Shown here: positions 7,013-16,766 of the stretch, piece by piece
Numbering within the stretch: the first letter of the stretch is position 1
How the letters are laid out: every line of letters begins with the position of its first letter
Assembly: GCA_019112895.1 (NCBI GenBank)
Contig: DXIM01000119.1
Coordinates: 1 to 36,640, forward strand
Origin: Candidatus Stackebrandtia faecavium
GTDB taxonomy: Bacteria; Actinomycetota; Actinomycetes; Mycobacteriales; Micromonosporaceae
Reading direction: 5' to 3'
DNA length: 36,640 nt
The notes under the pieces: generated by a model
What the model saw: the letters and a program-made list of their open reading frames with translations, nothing else
Told to the model about the DNA's origin: nothing
Database searches by the model: none
Translations under genes and position numbers: made by a program

Positions 7013-7909
7013 CTAAGCCGGTGTGCGGTTCACGATCAACGTGCGGACCGCGGCCACACCCACGCCTGCAAGGCACACGCCCGCGAGCAGCGCCAACATC
7101 GTGGAAGCGCCCTGCTGGGCGTTCGAGGTGTCGGCCGCTTCGACGGTGTCCTCGGCGTTGGCCGGGGTGTCGCCGTCGGTCGCCGGAGGCGCGGCGGCCT
7201 CGCTGGACTCGTCGTCCTTCTTAGCGTCGTCGTCCTTCTTGGCGTCGTCCTTCGGGTCGGGAACCTTGCCCGACGCGGCGGGAGCCTCGCCATCGTTCGG
7301 AACGCCGACGTCACCGTTGTCAGTGTCGCCGCCAGGGTTGCCGGAGTCCGGGGTGTCACCGGAATCGTTACCGGAGCCGTTCTCGCCGCCGTTGCCGTTG
7401 CCGTTACCCGGGGCCTTGCTGCCCTCGTCGGATTCCTTGGCATTCACGGTGATTGCGCTCGGATCAGCTTTCTCGCGCAGCTTGATCGGGCAATGCGGGG
7501 ACATAACTGCCTCGCCGGACTCTTCGAGCTTGACGACTTTCTTGTCGTCCTTGCCGACCTCGTACTCCTCGTCGCCGAGTTTCAAGGTGGCCTTGGTGCC
7601 GAGTTGGTTGACGAAGGTGACCTTCTGTCCCTCGGTCACTTCGAGCTCTGCTTTATCCGGCTCGGACTTGTGCAGTACACCGAGTACACCGCAGTTGCCG
7701 TCGAAGCTGACCGTATTTGCATCGCCTTCTTCAGCCACCGCCGAGTACGAGCTCACGAAGCCGAACGTCATCGCCGCTGCTGCGGCTACCGCCACAGCGC
7801 CTGCTGCGTAACGCCGGCGCTGGGAGCGCGCTTTGCGTGGGATCGCCCGAGGCGTGGCCGGGCGAGGATATGGACTGGGACGCCGGCCGCTGTCTCCAGT
7901 AGGGCGCAT
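7013..7909 (-). CDS. Exported, membrane-anchored cupredoxin-like protein
   Basis: A 298-residue protein with a basic N-terminus and a signal/anchor segment at about 34-52 (RRRYAAGAVAVAAAAAM). A compact beta-rich domain follows at about 62-150, with one Cys in NCGVLG and one His-Cys pair in SPHCPI. Its layout (VTEGQKVTFVN early, SPHCP late) recalls plastocyanin/azurin-type folds. A long Gly/Asn/Asp and then Lys/Asp-rich stalk (about 155-250) leads to a C-terminal helix (about 265-290) with a short basic tail and no LPXTG motif. A clear Shine-Dalgarno AGGAG lies 8 nt before the ATG. Copper binding is only a possibility: the usual second His and Met ligands are not obvious. A disulfide between the two Cys is equally plausible. 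Confidence 0.7.
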   Translation of the reverse strand: MRPTGDSGRRPSPYPRPATPRAIPRKARSQRRRYAAGAVAVAAAAAMTFGFVSSYSAVAEEGDANTVSFDGNCGVLGVLHKSEPDKAELEVTEGQKVTFVNQLGTKATLKLGDEEYEVGKDDKKVVKLEESGEAVMSPHCPIKLREKADPSAITVNAKESDEGSKAPGNGNGNGGENGSGNDSGDTPDSGNPGGDTDNGDVGVPNDGEAPAASGKVPDPKDDAKKDDDAKKDDESSEAAAPPATDGDTPANAEDTVEAADTSNAQQGASTMLALLAGVCLAGVGVAAVRTLIVNRTPA

Positions 7910-7967
7910 GAATGGTTCTCCTACCTACGGGTGGTGCCCGATGTTAACGAAGCATCAAATGCCCGAA

Positions 7968-7998
7968 ACGTTAGACACGATCACGTTATAAGAGTCAA
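7968..7998 (-). promoter_or_regulatory. Candidate promoter of the cupredoxin-like gene
   Basis: On the minus strand TTGACT (7993-7998) is followed after 19 nt by TAACGT (7968-7973). The spacer is a little long, and the predicted 5' leader of about 50 nt contains the Shine-Dalgarno. Confidence 0.35.
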
Positions 7999-8259
7999 TG
8001 CAGTGGCGCAATACCACGACATCGACCAATATCAGTCTCCGAGTAGCGCTCGAAGACGCGATTTGACTTTGTCGAAAACACTTGGCGAAACCGGTCGATA
8101 TTGCGAACGAGCGCGGAAATATCAACAGGCATCCACAGGGTTAACGAAGTGATTGTTTTACAGTAACGTGTCGTATTCGAGAATGTGTGTCCCGTACTAG
8201 CGGTTCGTGGGGTATGTCGGTATTCCGCGCCATGCGCGACTGAGTGGGTCGGCAACAAG
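7999..8259. other. Gene-free intergenic stretch
   Basis: The gap between the divergent genes at 7909 and 8272 is 362 bases. Apart from the candidate minus-strand promoter (7968-7998) and the leaderless -10 at 8260, I see no convincing gene. It is AT-richer than its surroundings. A single DnaA-box-like site (GCATCCACA, near 8129) stands alone and does not suggest an origin. Confidence 0.4.
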
Positions 8260-8265
8260 TACCCT
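8260..8265 (+). promoter_or_regulatory. -10 element of a leaderless promoter (TACCCT)
   Basis: TACCCT, 6 nt, then the nfo ATG at 8272. This spacing is the main reason to start the gene here and not at the in-frame GTG at 8185. Confidence 0.55.
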
Positions 8266-8271
8266 CACCTC

Positions 8272-9048
8272 ATGCGTATTGGTTCCCACGTGGACGCGGC
8301 CGACCCGATAGCGGAGGCGCAAGCGCGAAACGCCGACGTCGTCCAATTCTTCCTCGGAAATCCGCAACGGTGGGCGAAGCCGGTGCCTCGCAATGACGCC
8401 GAGACTTTGCGTTCGGCCGAGGTGGACATATTCATCCATTCGCCTTACTTGATCAATGTGGCGTCCCCAAATAACCGCGTGCGCGTGCCGAGCCGCCGCC
8501 TCATGTTCCAGCAGGCACAAGCGGCCGCGCAGGTCGGCGCCAAGGGGCTCGTCGTCCACGGCGGCAGCGTCACCAAAGGAACCGACATGGAAGTCGGATA
8601 CGACAACTGGCGTAAGGCATTCCAGTACGGAATCGACCAGGGCGGATTCGACGTCCCGATTCTCATCGAAAACACCGCCGGCGGCGACTACTCCTGTGCG
8701 CGATACTTCGACAGCCTCGCCGCCCTATGGGACGTGATCGGCGAATTTGAACCCGGGTTCTGCCTCGATACGTGCCACGCCCACGCCGGCGGCGAAGACC
8801 TATCAGGAGTCGTGGAACGAGTCACCGCGATCACAGGAAAAATAGATCTCATCCACGCCAACGATTCTCGCTACGAATTCGGGTCCGGACGCGATAGGCA
8901 TGCCAACATCGGTTCCGGCACTATTGATCCTCAACTGATAGCCGACGCGATCGCCGAAGCGGGCTGTCCCGCGGTTGTGGAAACCCCGGGCGAAGCGCAG
9001 GCTCAAGCCGAAGACATTGAGAAACTGCGAGAGCGAATCACTGGATGA
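8272..9048 (+). CDS. nfo: Endonuclease IV (deoxyribonuclease IV, AP endonuclease)
   Basis: A 258-residue class II AP endonuclease that nicks DNA 5' of abasic sites during base-excision repair. All nine ligands of the trinuclear zinc site can be placed: His in HSPYL, His in VVHGG, Glu in ENTAGG, Asp and His in DTCHAHAGG, His in IHANDS, Asp and His in DRHANIGSG, and Glu in VVETPGE. The start at RIGSHVDAADP matches the beginning of the TIM barrel and follows TACCCT-N6-ATG. The stop overlaps the next start (ATGA, 9045-9048), so the two genes are translationally coupled. Confidence 0.95.
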   Translation: MRIGSHVDAADPIAEAQARNADVVQFFLGNPQRWAKPVPRNDAETLRSAEVDIFIHSPYLINVASPNNRVRVPSRRLMFQQAQAAAQVGAKGLVVHGGSVTKGTDMEVGYDNWRKAFQYGIDQGGFDVPILIENTAGGDYSCARYFDSLAALWDVIGEFEPGFCLDTCHAHAGGEDLSGVVERVTAITGKIDLIHANDSRYEFGSGRDRHANIGSGTIDPQLIADAIAEAGCPAVVETPGEAQAQAEDIEKLRERITG

Positions 9049-10925
9049 CCTCCACTGAGGCCGGAGAACGTGCCATTGAAGACGAAGAAAGCCCACCACA
9101 GTCGTCACCCGACGACGTAGGTGGCGAGGCCGACGACCGGTGGCAACGGTTCGCGGCCCGCGACACCGACGAGGATGCCGCACCCCTCGCCGCAACCCGG
9201 GGCCAGCGGATAAGGCGCCGCATATGGGCGACGGTGAGGCACGAATGGACCATCGCCGGACTGGCCAGCGTCATGCTCGCTATGGCGATGAACTGGCGCG
9301 TGCTGACCGACCCGATGCACTCGATCCCCCACGACCTCGGCGATCCGCTGCAACAAGCACACATCCTCTCCTGGTCCGGGCATGCGTTGTGGACGAACCC
9401 CATGGGGATGTGGAACACCAATGTCTTCTATCCGGCCACGCATTCATTCGCCTTCACCGACACGCTCCTGGGATACCTGCCGTTGTCGCTGATCGGGACC
9501 GGCCACGAGGCCGCGCTGCTGCGCTACAACATCGTCTACCTGGCTACGTTCGCGTTGGCCTTCTTCGGCGCCTATGTGTTGCTGCGTCAGCTCGGTGCCC
9601 GCACCGCCGGGTCCGCCGTCGGCGCGGCCGCGTTCGCGTACGCACCGTGGAAGCTGGCACACGAAGGACACCTCAACGTCTTGTCGATCGGGGCGATCGC
9701 GTTGTCGCTGGCGATGCTCGCGCGCGGGCACGGCTGGTCGATGCGTCGCGGATACGAGGCGAAACGGGTACGGCCCGGCTGGGTAATCGGCGGGTGGCTC
9801 GTCGCGGCCTGGCAGGTGTCACTCGGCTTCGCAATGGGTGTCGCCTTCGGGTATTTCCTCGGCGCAACAATGCTGGTCACGCTCGTGGTGTGGGCGGTGA
9901 AGCGATTCAAGAACCTGCCGTGGCGCATCATCATCGCCGACGCCGCCGGCGGGATCGTTTTCGCGGCAACAGCGTTGGCGCTGTCGATTCCTTACTTCCG
10001 GGTCGCGCAGGACCACCCGGAAGCGAACCGCAGTCTCGACGACCTCGACATGTATTCGCCACAGTGGTCGAGCTTCCTGACGAGCCCGAGCGAGTCCGTC
10101 CTGTGGGGTGCCGCGCATGCGCCTGTACGAGACACTTTGGCGTGGGCGCCCGAAATGAGTCTGCTCGTCGGGTTCACTGTCACCGCACTCGCCATCGCGG
10201 GCCTGTTCTGGTCGGCGTGGAGCCTGAGGCAGCGTGCATTCCTGCTGCTGGGTGCGACATTGAGCGTCGTGTTGGCGCTGGGAACCAATTTCCTCGACGA
10301 CGGCGCGTGGACGTACGGGCTGCTGTTCAACTACGTGCCCGGTTTCGACGGCCTACGCACTCCCGGCCGTCTGGTGCTCTACACGTGTGTGGTGCTGGCC
10401 GTTCTTGCGGCCGGGACATTGACGCATCTGGCCGACCGGATCGATAAGTACGCCGAGGAGGGCAGCATCGATGCGCGCTGGAGCCTGTCCGTGCCGGTTC
10501 CCGTGCGGCTGGCGCTGTTCCTACCGCTCGTGTTGGTGCTGATGGAGGGCTACAGCTCCTCGCCGATGTTGAAGGCACCGGAACCGCCCATCGACCTCGC
10601 CGGCGTCGAATCCCCGGCCCTGGTCCTGCCATCCGACGATGCCGGCGACTACAAGGTGCAGTATTGGACGATCGACGGCTATCCGCAGGTGGCCAACGGC
10701 ACCGCGGCTTTCACCCCCGAAGAGCTCACGGACCTGCGAGAAAGCTCTGAAGCGTTCCCGGCTGCCCGCAGTGTCGAAGCGCTGCGCGACGCCGGGATCG
10801 AAACGGTCGTCTTGCTCCGCAACGAGATCGACGGGACGCCGTGGCAGTACGTGCTGGACCAGCCGCGCACCGATTCGTCGATCACGGTGACTGATCACGG
10901 CGACGTCATCGTCTTTTCGCTTTAG
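9045..10925 (+). CDS. Large polytopic membrane protein, GT-C glycosyltransferase-like
   Basis: A 626-residue membrane protein. About 62 acidic residues are cytosolic; then roughly eleven hydrophobic segments follow up to about residue 510, and a soluble extracellular C-terminal part of about 110 residues ends the protein. After the first helix, the first outer loop contains HDLGDPLQQAHILSW, with an Asp that could be the catalytic or metal-binding acid of GT-C enzymes, and FYPATHSFAFTD follows. This pattern is common among uncharacterised actinobacterial lipid-linked sugar transferases. Donor and acceptor are unknown. The gene is coupled to nfo by a 4-bp overlap, and its last 20 bp overlap the convergent GT87-like gene. 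Confidence 0.75.
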   Translation: MTSTEAGERAIEDEESPPQSSPDDVGGEADDRWQRFAARDTDEDAAPLAATRGQRIRRRIWATVRHEWTIAGLASVMLAMAMNWRVLTDPMHSIPHDLGDPLQQAHILSWSGHALWTNPMGMWNTNVFYPATHSFAFTDTLLGYLPLSLIGTGHEAALLRYNIVYLATFALAFFGAYVLLRQLGARTAGSAVGAAAFAYAPWKLAHEGHLNVLSIGAIALSLAMLARGHGWSMRRGYEAKRVRPGWVIGGWLVAAWQVSLGFAMGVAFGYFLGATMLVTLVVWAVKRFKNLPWRIIIADAAGGIVFAATALALSIPYFRVAQDHPEANRSLDDLDMYSPQWSSFLTSPSESVLWGAAHAPVRDTLAWAPEMSLLVGFTVTALAIAGLFWSAWSLRQRAFLLLGATLSVVLALGTNFLDDGAWTYGLLFNYVPGFDGLRTPGRLVLYTCVVLAVLAAGTLTHLADRIDKYAEEGSIDARWSLSVPVPVRLALFLPLVLVLMEGYSSSPMLKAPEPPIDLAGVESPALVLPSDDAGDYKVQYWTIDGYPQVANGTAAFTPEELTDLRESSEAFPAARSVEALRDAGIETVVLLRNEIDGTPWQYVLDQPRTDSSITVTDHGDVIVFSL

Positions 10926-12330
10926 CCGGCGATTCGTCGTTGGCGGGAAGCAGCATCCCCGCCTCCGGGTCGGTGCCGTACGTGCGGCGGATGACGTCGT
11001 GCTCCGGTCGATAGATGTCGCGGATCACCAGTACGCACAGCACCGTGACCATAGTGGCGCGCGCAAGCGCCGCCAACACGAAGACCCATTCGGAGCTGGG
11101 GATCGCCCATGCCGGTAGCTCGTCATCCTGCGACTGTGCCGTGCTCAACATCTGGCCGTAGAACGCGATGAAGTAGAAGAACTCGGCCGCCTGCCACAGC
11201 AGGAACGCCCGCCATTGTGGCCGCGCGAGTATGAGAAGCGGCAGCAGCCACAGCACGTACTGCTGCGACCAGACTTTGCCTGTCAGTAGGAACGCGGCGA
11301 CGACGAGGAACACCAGCTGCGCCAAGCGCGGCGGCGTCGGAGCGGTCCATCCGATGTAGGCGATGCCGACGCAACACAGCACGAGCGCTACCAGGTACAT
11401 CCAGTTGACCGTGGGGACGTCGGCCAACACATTCGACAGCGATGATCCTTCGGCGGTATAGGCACGCAGGATGTACCAGGTTGTTCCCCAGTCGATGGGC
11501 CTTTCCGAATTGAGCTGGAAGAACCGACTCCAGCCGTCATAGGCGAACAGCATGAACGTGGCGTTGACGGCCAGCCAGGTGGCTGCCGCTGTGGCGGCGG
11601 TTTTTACGGCCGGGCCCCAGCGCCGATGTCGTATCGCCAGCACCAGCAGCGGCCCGAGGATCAGCAGCGGATAAAACTTCGCGGCTACCGCCAGGCCGAG
11701 CAGAATTCCGGCCCACCAGACGCGTCGGCGCGCCCAAGCCAGTAGCGCGCCCGTGGTCAGGGCTACCGCGAGCAGGTCCCAGTTGACGAGCGCGGTCACG
11801 AGCATGATGGGCGCGACGGCCAGCATCATCGCGTCCCAGGGGCGCGATTGTCGCAGTCGATAGAGCGCGGCCACGGCGATGACGCCGCTGGTCAGCAGCC
11901 CGATCGCGTTGAGATGGTAGTAGACGGTGCCGCCGCCTTCGCCCAGCAGCGCGTACGACAGGAGGCCGGCGACACCCATGAATATGCCGCTGAGGACCGG
12001 GTACTCGACCGGATGCTCGAAGTACGGGATCGCGCCGACGTCGAAACGTTCGGCCCCCCACAGCGCGCGTATGTCCGAATAGCACAGCTGCGTGTATTGC
12101 CCGTAGTCTGTCCATTCGCCGGTCGCGCACGGCAGTTTCTGCAGCCACGCGGCGGCGAACATGACGATCGCGCCGAACAGGACTACCCGCACCGGAATCC
12201 AGAATCGGCGCTGCGGTTCCGTTACGGCATGGCGACCATGCGGTCCGCCGATCACTTGGGACAGTGCTCGGATGACGGGATCGGTCCGCGATGGTGCGTC
12301 AACCATGCGTGGAGGATTCATGCGCGACAT
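10906..12330 (-). CDS. GT87-like polyprenol-phosphate-mannose mannosyltransferase
   Basis: An integral membrane protein of about 474 residues with around eleven hydrophobic segments. It has the GT87/DUF2029 layout: a first outer loop with CYSDIRALW, then HPVEYPVLSG, which resembles the acidic loop of PimE-type alpha-mannosyltransferases, and the positively charged loop AAKFYPLLILGPLL. Such enzymes use polyprenyl-phosphate-mannose at the outer face of the membrane for lipoglycan or protein mannosylation. Starts are ambiguous: ATG at 12330, 12318 and 12306 are in frame, and the last sits in ATGGTTGA, overlapping the stop of the 5-oxoprolinase gene, which suggests coupling. The 3' end overlaps the convergent GT-C gene by 20 bp. 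Confidence 0.8.
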   Translation of the reverse strand: MSRMNPPRMVDAPSRTDPVIRALSQVIGGPHGRHAVTEPQRRFWIPVRVVLFGAIVMFAAAWLQKLPCATGEWTDYGQYTQLCYSDIRALWGAERFDVGAIPYFEHPVEYPVLSGIFMGVAGLLSYALLGEGGGTVYYHLNAIGLLTSGVIAVAALYRLRQSRPWDAMMLAVAPIMLVTALVNWDLLAVALTTGALLAWARRRVWWAGILLGLAVAAKFYPLLILGPLLVLAIRHRRWGPAVKTAATAAATWLAVNATFMLFAYDGWSRFFQLNSERPIDWGTTWYILRAYTAEGSSLSNVLADVPTVNWMYLVALVLCCVGIAYIGWTAPTPPRLAQLVFLVVAAFLLTGKVWSQQYVLWLLPLLILARPQWRAFLLWQAAEFFYFIAFYGQMLSTAQSQDDELPAWAIPSSEWVFVLAALARATMVTVLCVLVIRDIYRPEHDVIRRTYGTDPEAGMLLPANDESPAKAKRR

Positions 12331-15300
12331 CACGCGCCATCATGCCGTATCCCCCGCCGCCGGGCGTGTGGAGGACGAACACGTCTCCGACAGCGACCTC
12401 GACGGTGTCGCAGCCGGAGACGTCTTCGCGCCTGCCGTCGGCGCGTTCGACCCACTGCTTTCCGTGCCCGCCATCGTTTCCGCCTGCCATACCGTAGGGC
12501 GCGACCCGGCGGTGACCGGACAGGATCGTGACCGTCATCGGTGCCAGGAACTTCAGCCGGCGGACTGCGCCGTGGCCGCCGCGCCAACGGCCCCCGCCGC
12601 CGCTTCCGGACCGTATCGAGAATTCCTCCAACCTCACGTCGTGGCGCAGTTCCAGCACCTCCGGGTCGGTCAGACGGGAATTGGTCATGTGTGTCTGCAC
12701 GACATCGGTGCCGCAGAAGCCGTCGCCCGCTCCCGAACCGCTGGCAACGGTCTCGTAGTACTGCTGCCGCGCGTTGCCGAAGATCAGGTTGTTCATGGTG
12801 CCGCTGCCCTCGGCCTGCACCTTCAGCGCGCCGTAGAGCGCGCCGACGATCGCTTGCGACGTCTCCACGTTCCCGGCGACGACCGCGGCCGGGTACTGCG
12901 GTGACAGCATCGAACCCGGCGGGATCGTGACCGTCACCGGTTCGAGGCAGCCCGAATTCAGCGGGATCGCGTCGTCGACGAGCGTGCGAAGCACGTAGAG
13001 GACGGCCGCCATCGCGACCGAGCTCGGTGCGTTCGTGTTTCCGGGTTGCTGCGGGCTCGTTCCGGTGAAGTCGATGTGGGCCCGGCGCGCGGAACGGTCC
13101 ACTCGGATGGACACCGCGATCGTGGCGCCCGCGTCGGTGCGGTAGCGGTATTGTCCGTCGCGCGCGGACGCGAGCACTTTCTCAATGGCGCGACGTGCGT
13201 TCGCGCGAACATGTCCCATGTAGGCGTCGACGACCCCGAAACCGTATTGGTCGACCAGAGCCTGCAGGTTGGCGGCGCCGTGGGTGTTGGCGGCCAGCTG
13301 CGCCCGTAGGTCCGCGATGTTGTTGTCCGGGTTGCGCGACGGGTATGGGGCCTCGCCGAGGGTGCGTCGTGCCTCCCGTTCCCACAGCTTGCCGTCGCCG
13401 GCGATGCGTTGGCTATCGATGAGGACGCCTTCCTCGTCGATCCGGGTGCTGTCGGCCGGCATCGATCCCGGAGCGATACCGCCGATCTCGGCATGGTGTC
13501 CGCGCGAGGCGACGAAGAACCGTAGCCGCGCACCGTCACGGTCGAACACCGGTGTCACGACGGTGATGTCCGGCAGGTGCGTGCCGCCGGCGTAAGGGTT
13601 GTTGAGCATGAAGGAGTCGCCCGGCCGCATCGTGTCGCCGTGGGTGTCGATGACGGCTTTAATCGATTCGCCCATCGAGCCCAGGTGCACCGGAATGTGG
13701 GGTGCGTTCGCGATCAAGTTGCCGTATCGATCGAACAGTGCGCAGGAGAAATCGAGCCGCTCCTTGATGTTGACGGAGTTCGCGCTGGCCTGAAGCCGGT
13801 GGCCCATCTGTTCGGCGATCGACATGAATATGTTGTTGAACAGTTCCAGCATCACCGGGTCGACCCGCGTGGTCCCGCGCGCGACGGCGGGTGCCTGCAC
13901 CTGTTCGAGCATGAGGTGCGTACCGGTGGTGACGTGTGCGTGCCAGCCGGGGTCCACGACGATCGTCGACCCCTCGCCGACGATGATCGCGGGGCCCGCA
14001 ACCTGGTGACCCGGTTCGAGCTGGGAGAGTTGGAACAGGTCCACATCGGTCCAGCCGTCGTGGTACATCGGTACCGTGCCGACCGGTTGCGCCTCCACTG
14101 CGCCACCGCCGACAGGGCTTGCTTGGCGTTCCGTGACCGCCGACGGCGCGACGACTTCGACCGAGACAGCCTCGACGATGAGGTCTCGATCGCCCATGAG
14201 GAACGAGAAACGGGACCGATATTCCGCCTCGAACGCCGTGCGCATCGCCTCGATCGAGTCGAGCGGGACTATCAGTGCCGTATCCGTGCCGGCGTATTTG
14301 AGGTGGGCCCGCTCTATTGTGGTGAGCTGCGTCGTGTCGATGTCTCGGCCTCGCAGCTGCGCCCGCGCTTCGGCGGCGAGCGCGTCGGAGACATTCCTGA
14401 GCGTCGCGATCTGCTCCGCGTCGAGCGGCACTTCGACGGCTTGCTCGCCGGTGGCTGTCACGTCGGCCAGTCCCATTCCGTACGCGGACAGCGTCCCGGC
14501 GAAGGAGTGGATGAACACCCTGGTCATGCCGAGGGCGTTGGCGACCGCGCAAGCGTGCTGCGCTCCGGCACCGCCGAAGGTCGACAGTGCGTAGTCGGTG
14601 ACATCGTGGCCTTTTTGGATCGATGCCTTCCTTATGGCGTCGGCCATGTTCGCCACCGCGATTCGCAGGAATCCCTCGGCGACCTGTTCGGGCGTGCGGC
14701 CGTCGCCGATGCGGTCGTTGAGTTCGGCAAATGCCGCACGGACCGCGGCCACGTCGATGCCTTGGTCCCCGTTGGGCCCGAAGACATGCGGAAAGAAGTC
14801 CGGCTGGATGCGTCCGAGCATGACGTTGGCGTCCGTGACCGACAGTGGGCCGCCGCGGCCGTAAGCCGTGGGGCCGGGGTCGGCGCCGGCCGAGTCGGGG
14901 CCGACCCGGTAACGCGTTCCGTCGAAGTGGAGGATCGAACCTCCGCCTGCGGCGACGGTGTGTATGCCGAGCATCGGTACGCGCAGCCGCACGCCAGCGA
15001 TCTGGGTTTCGAAGTTGCGCTCGAATTCGCCGGCGAAACGGCACACGTCCGTCGAGGTGCCGCCCATGTCGAAGCCGATCACTTTGGATATTCCCACGGC
15101 TTCGGCAGTCCTGGCTGCACCGACGATCCCACCTGCCGGCCCCGACAGGATCGCGTCCTTGCCGCGGAAGCTGTCGGCCTGCGCCAGGCCCCCGGACGAG
15201 CGCATGAACAGGATCGGGACTCCTGGCAGGGCCTCCTGCAGCGTGGCCATGTATCGGCGCAGCAGCGGAGAGAGGTAGGCGTCGACGACGGTGGTGTCGG

Positions 15301-15952
15301 TGCGCGGTATGAGTTTGATGAGTCGGGTGACGTCGTGGGACACACAGATCTGGCCGAAACCGATGTGCTGCGCGATGTCCGCGATTGTGCGCTCGTGCAC
15401 CGGGTTGCGGTACGCATGCATGAGGCTGATGGCGACGCTGTCGAAGCCGGATTCGTGTGCGTGACGCAGCTTCGTGGTGACCGCGTCGGTATCGAGGGGC
15501 TTGATGATGTCGCCGGAGGCGGCGAGCCGTTCGGGCGCTTCGATGACGAGTTCGTGCAGTGGCGTGGGGATGTCTATGCGCCGCGCGAAGATGTCCGGTC
15601 GAGCCTGGTGTCCGATGCGGGTCGCGTCTGCGAACCCTTCGGTGGTCACCAGTACAACCGGTGGCCCCTTGCGTTCGAGCAGGGCGTTGGTGGCGACGGT
15701 GGTGCCGACACGGACCGATTCGATCCGCGAGGTCGGTAGCCTCTGGCCGGCAGGTACGCGCAGCATGCGCCGGATTCCTTCGACGGCGGCATCGTCGTAA
15801 CGGGAAGGATCGTGCGACAGCAGCTTATCGGTGATGAACGTTCCGTCATCGCTGCGCGCCACGACATCGGTGAAGGTCCCGCCACGGTCGATCCAAAACT
15901 GCCACTGCTTCATCTGCGCCATTGTGCTCGCCGAGGCGGTATCTGTCACCAC
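12299..15952 (-). CDS. 5-Oxoprolinase (ATP-hydrolysing), fused HyuA-HyuB type
   Basis: A 1217-residue cytosolic enzyme that opens 5-oxo-L-proline to L-glutamate with ATP. The N half (about 15-690) is the HyuA/hydantoinase A part: [15 protein letters not shown] (phosphate-binding ASKHA motif), [14 protein letters not shown], and [14 protein letters not shown], the second nucleotide motif. The C half (about 695-1205) is Hyu[42 protein letters not shown], and a Gly-rich [13 protein letters not shown] single polypeptide as in eukaryotic OPLAH and many actinobacteria. The GTG start at 15952 follows AACCCT-N7; ATG at 15922 and 15913 are alternatives that leave the first motif intact. It appears to lead a two-gene unit with the GT87-like gene. 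Confidence 0.93.
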   Translation of the reverse strand: MVTDTASASTMAQMKQWQFWIDRGGTFTDVVARSDDGTFITDKLLSHDPSRYDDAAVEGIRRMLRVPAGQRLPTSRIESVRVGTTVATNALLERKGPPVVLVTTEGFADATRIGHQARPDIFARRIDIPTPLHELVIEAPERLAASGDIIKPLDTDAVTTKLRHAHESGFDSVAISLMHAYRNPVHERTIADIAQHIGFGQICVSHDVTRLIKLIPRTDTTVVDAYLSPLLRRYMATLQEALPGVPILFMRSSGGLAQADSFRGKDAILSGPAGGIVGAARTAEAVGISKVIGFDMGGTSTDVCRFAGEFERNFETQIAGVRLRVPMLGIHTVAAGGGSILHFDGTRYRVGPDSAGADPGPTAYGRGGPLSVTDANVMLGRIQPDFFPHVFGPNGDQGIDVAAVRAAFAELNDRIGDGRTPEQVAEGFLRIAVANMADAIRKASIQKGHDVTDYALSTFGGAGAQHACAVANALGMTRVFIHSFAGTLSAYGMGLADVTATGEQAVEVPLDAEQIATLRNVSDALAAEARAQLRGRDIDTTQLTTIERAHLKYAGTDTALIVPLDSIEAMRTAFEAEYRSRFSFLMGDRDLIVEAVSVEVVAPSAVTERQASPVGGGAVEAQPVGTVPMYHDGWTDVDLFQLSQLEPGHQVAGPAIIVGEGSTIVVDPGWHAHVTTGTHLMLEQVQAPAVARGTTRVDPVMLELFNNIFMSIAEQMGHRLQASANSVNIKERLDFSCALFDRYGNLIANAPHIPVHLGSMGESIKAVIDTHGDTMRPGDSFMLNNPYAGGTHLPDITVVTPVFDRDGARLRFFVASRGHHAEIGGIAPGSMPADSTRIDEEGVLIDSQRIAGDGKLWEREARRTLGEAPYPSRNPDNNIADLRAQLAANTHGAANLQALVDQYGFGVVDAYMGHVRANARRAIEKVLASARDGQYRYRTDAGATIAVSIRVDRSARRAHIDFTGTSPQQPGNTNAPSSVAMAAVLYVLRTLVDDAIPLNSGCLEPVTVTIPPGSMLSPQYPAAVVAGNVETSQAIVGALYGALKVQAEGSGTMNNLIFGNARQQYYETVASGSGAGDGFCGTDVVQTHMTNSRLTDPEVLELRHDVRLEEFSIRSGSGGGGRWRGGHGAVRRLKFLAPMTVTILSGHRRVAPYGMAGGNDGGHGKQWVERADGRREDVSGCDTVEVAVGDVFVLHTPGGGGYGMMARDVAHESSTHG

Positions 15953-15963
15953 TTATCGCAGGG

Positions 15964-15992
15964 TTCACAGGGGATGAACGAACGGCTAGCCT
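15964..15992 (+). promoter_or_regulatory. Promoter of the DUF6458 gene (TTCACA-N17-TAGCCT)
   Basis: TTCACA (15964-15969) and TAGCCT (15987-15992) with the optimal 17-nt spacer. The predicted start near 15999 gives a leader of about 37 nt carrying AAGGAG. The upstream half faces the start of the divergent 5-oxoprolinase gene. Confidence 0.55.
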
Positions 15993-16035
15993 GGAGGGGA
16001 ACCCTGTTTGGGAGCGCGAGGCGAAGGAGACAGCG

Positions 16036-16518
16036 GTGGGTCTTGGCGGCAGCATCTTCTTCTTGGTGCTCGGAGCGATCTTGGTCTTCGCGGTGAGGGC
16101 GGAGGTCGGTTGGATCGATTTGGACGCAGCCGGCTGGATCTTCATGATCACCGGTGTTGTGGGAATCGTGTTGACCAGTGTGTTCTCCCGACGCCGGAAG
16201 GCCGTCCATAAAGATGTGCATAGCTCCTATCAGGCGGAACGTATCGCGCGACGACAGGCCATCAAGCGTGCCGATGCCGCGCGGATGGAGGAGACTAGAG
16301 CCGCTCATGCGGAGGTCGACGAAGCTACGTATCCGGATTCCTATGTGACTTCGAGTGCGACGCATCGACAGCCGGCGACCGAGCCGCCGCGGGGTCCGCA
16401 TCAGCGTCCTGCTCGGGAACGTCGCGATAGTCTAGCGCCCGCGAGTGAAGGAGCGGATTCCGTTGACTCTTCGAATGTTCCCGATTCGCCGGATTCACCC
16501 GATAGCTCCGATATTTAG
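16036..16518 (+). CDS. DUF6458-type two-helix membrane protein
   Basis: A 160-residue protein. The first 50 residues form two hydrophobic helices (about 3-19 and 28-50) with the family signature GLGGSIFFLVLGAILVFAV and LDAAGWIFMITG. A charged cytosolic tail rich in Arg, Glu and Ala follows, ending in a Ser/Asp/Pro low-complexity run. The GTG at 16036 is chosen because AAGGAG lies 5-6 nt upstream and the product then starts where relatives start. An in-frame ATG upstream would place the promoter inside the gene. Function unknown. Confidence 0.85.
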   Translation: MGLGGSIFFLVLGAILVFAVRAEVGWIDLDAAGWIFMITGVVGIVLTSVFSRRRKAVHKDVHSSYQAERIARRQAIKRADAARMEETRAAHAEVDEATYPDSYVTSSATHRQPATEPPRGPHQRPARERRDSLAPASEGADSVDSSNVPDSPDSPDSSDI

Positions 16519-16575
16519 GAATAGCTTGCGCCCCTTGGGATCCAGATATTTAGGGGACGCGTTCTCGTGCGAGGA

Positions 16576-16600
16576 TGCGGCAGTTTTGCCGCACGTTTTT
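16576..16600 (+). terminator. Intrinsic terminator of the DUF6458 gene
   Basis: TGCGGCA, loop GTTT, TGCCGCA, then CG and five T. A perfect 7-bp GC-rich stem and U-tract, 58 nt past the stop codon. Confidence 0.8.
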
Positions 16601-16754
16601 GGCATGTTCGGACAACTCGTCTTCGGTCGAGGCCGGATGAACCACGATTCGTGTCTGCGCTCTATGGCCTGAACGTATGGGTATCGATATAGTCCTTTCG
16701 GTTAATTTGCAGAAAGCCAGGGTTCCATGGGTTTCCGAGGTCGAATCAATCGGT

Positions 16755-16760
16755 TACACT
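16755..16760 (+). promoter_or_regulatory. -10 element of the candidate sRNA (TACACT)
   Basis: TACACT within GGTTACACTTG; it predicts a transcript start near 16767. The -35 (TTTCCG at 16732-16737, 17-nt spacer) is weak. Confidence 0.4.
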
Positions 16761-16766
16761 TGTAAA

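Larger units (their letters stand above)
16519..16766. other. Gene-free intergenic stretch before the candidate sRNA
   Basis: Holds the terminator at 16576-16600, two copies of GATATTTAGG (near 16509 and 16546) and an AT-rich patch before the candidate sRNA promoter. No coding signal is visible. The whole region without a protein gene runs from 16519 to 17021. Confidence 0.45.

Noticed and set aside
8125..8135. A DnaA-box-like GCATCCACA site
   Set aside because: Only one site with 7 of 9 matches and no cluster, so it does not indicate a replication origin.
7995..8258. An 87-codon minus-strand frame in the gap before nfo
   Set aside because: No ribosome-binding site, no recognisable motif, and base composition like intergenic DNA.
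13577..15739. A 720-codon plus-strand frame opposite the 5-oxoprolinase gene
   Set aside because: It is an antisense shadow of a high-GC gene: composition is Arg/Gly/Asp/Val-rich with no domain, while the minus strand encodes a full 5-oxoprolinase.
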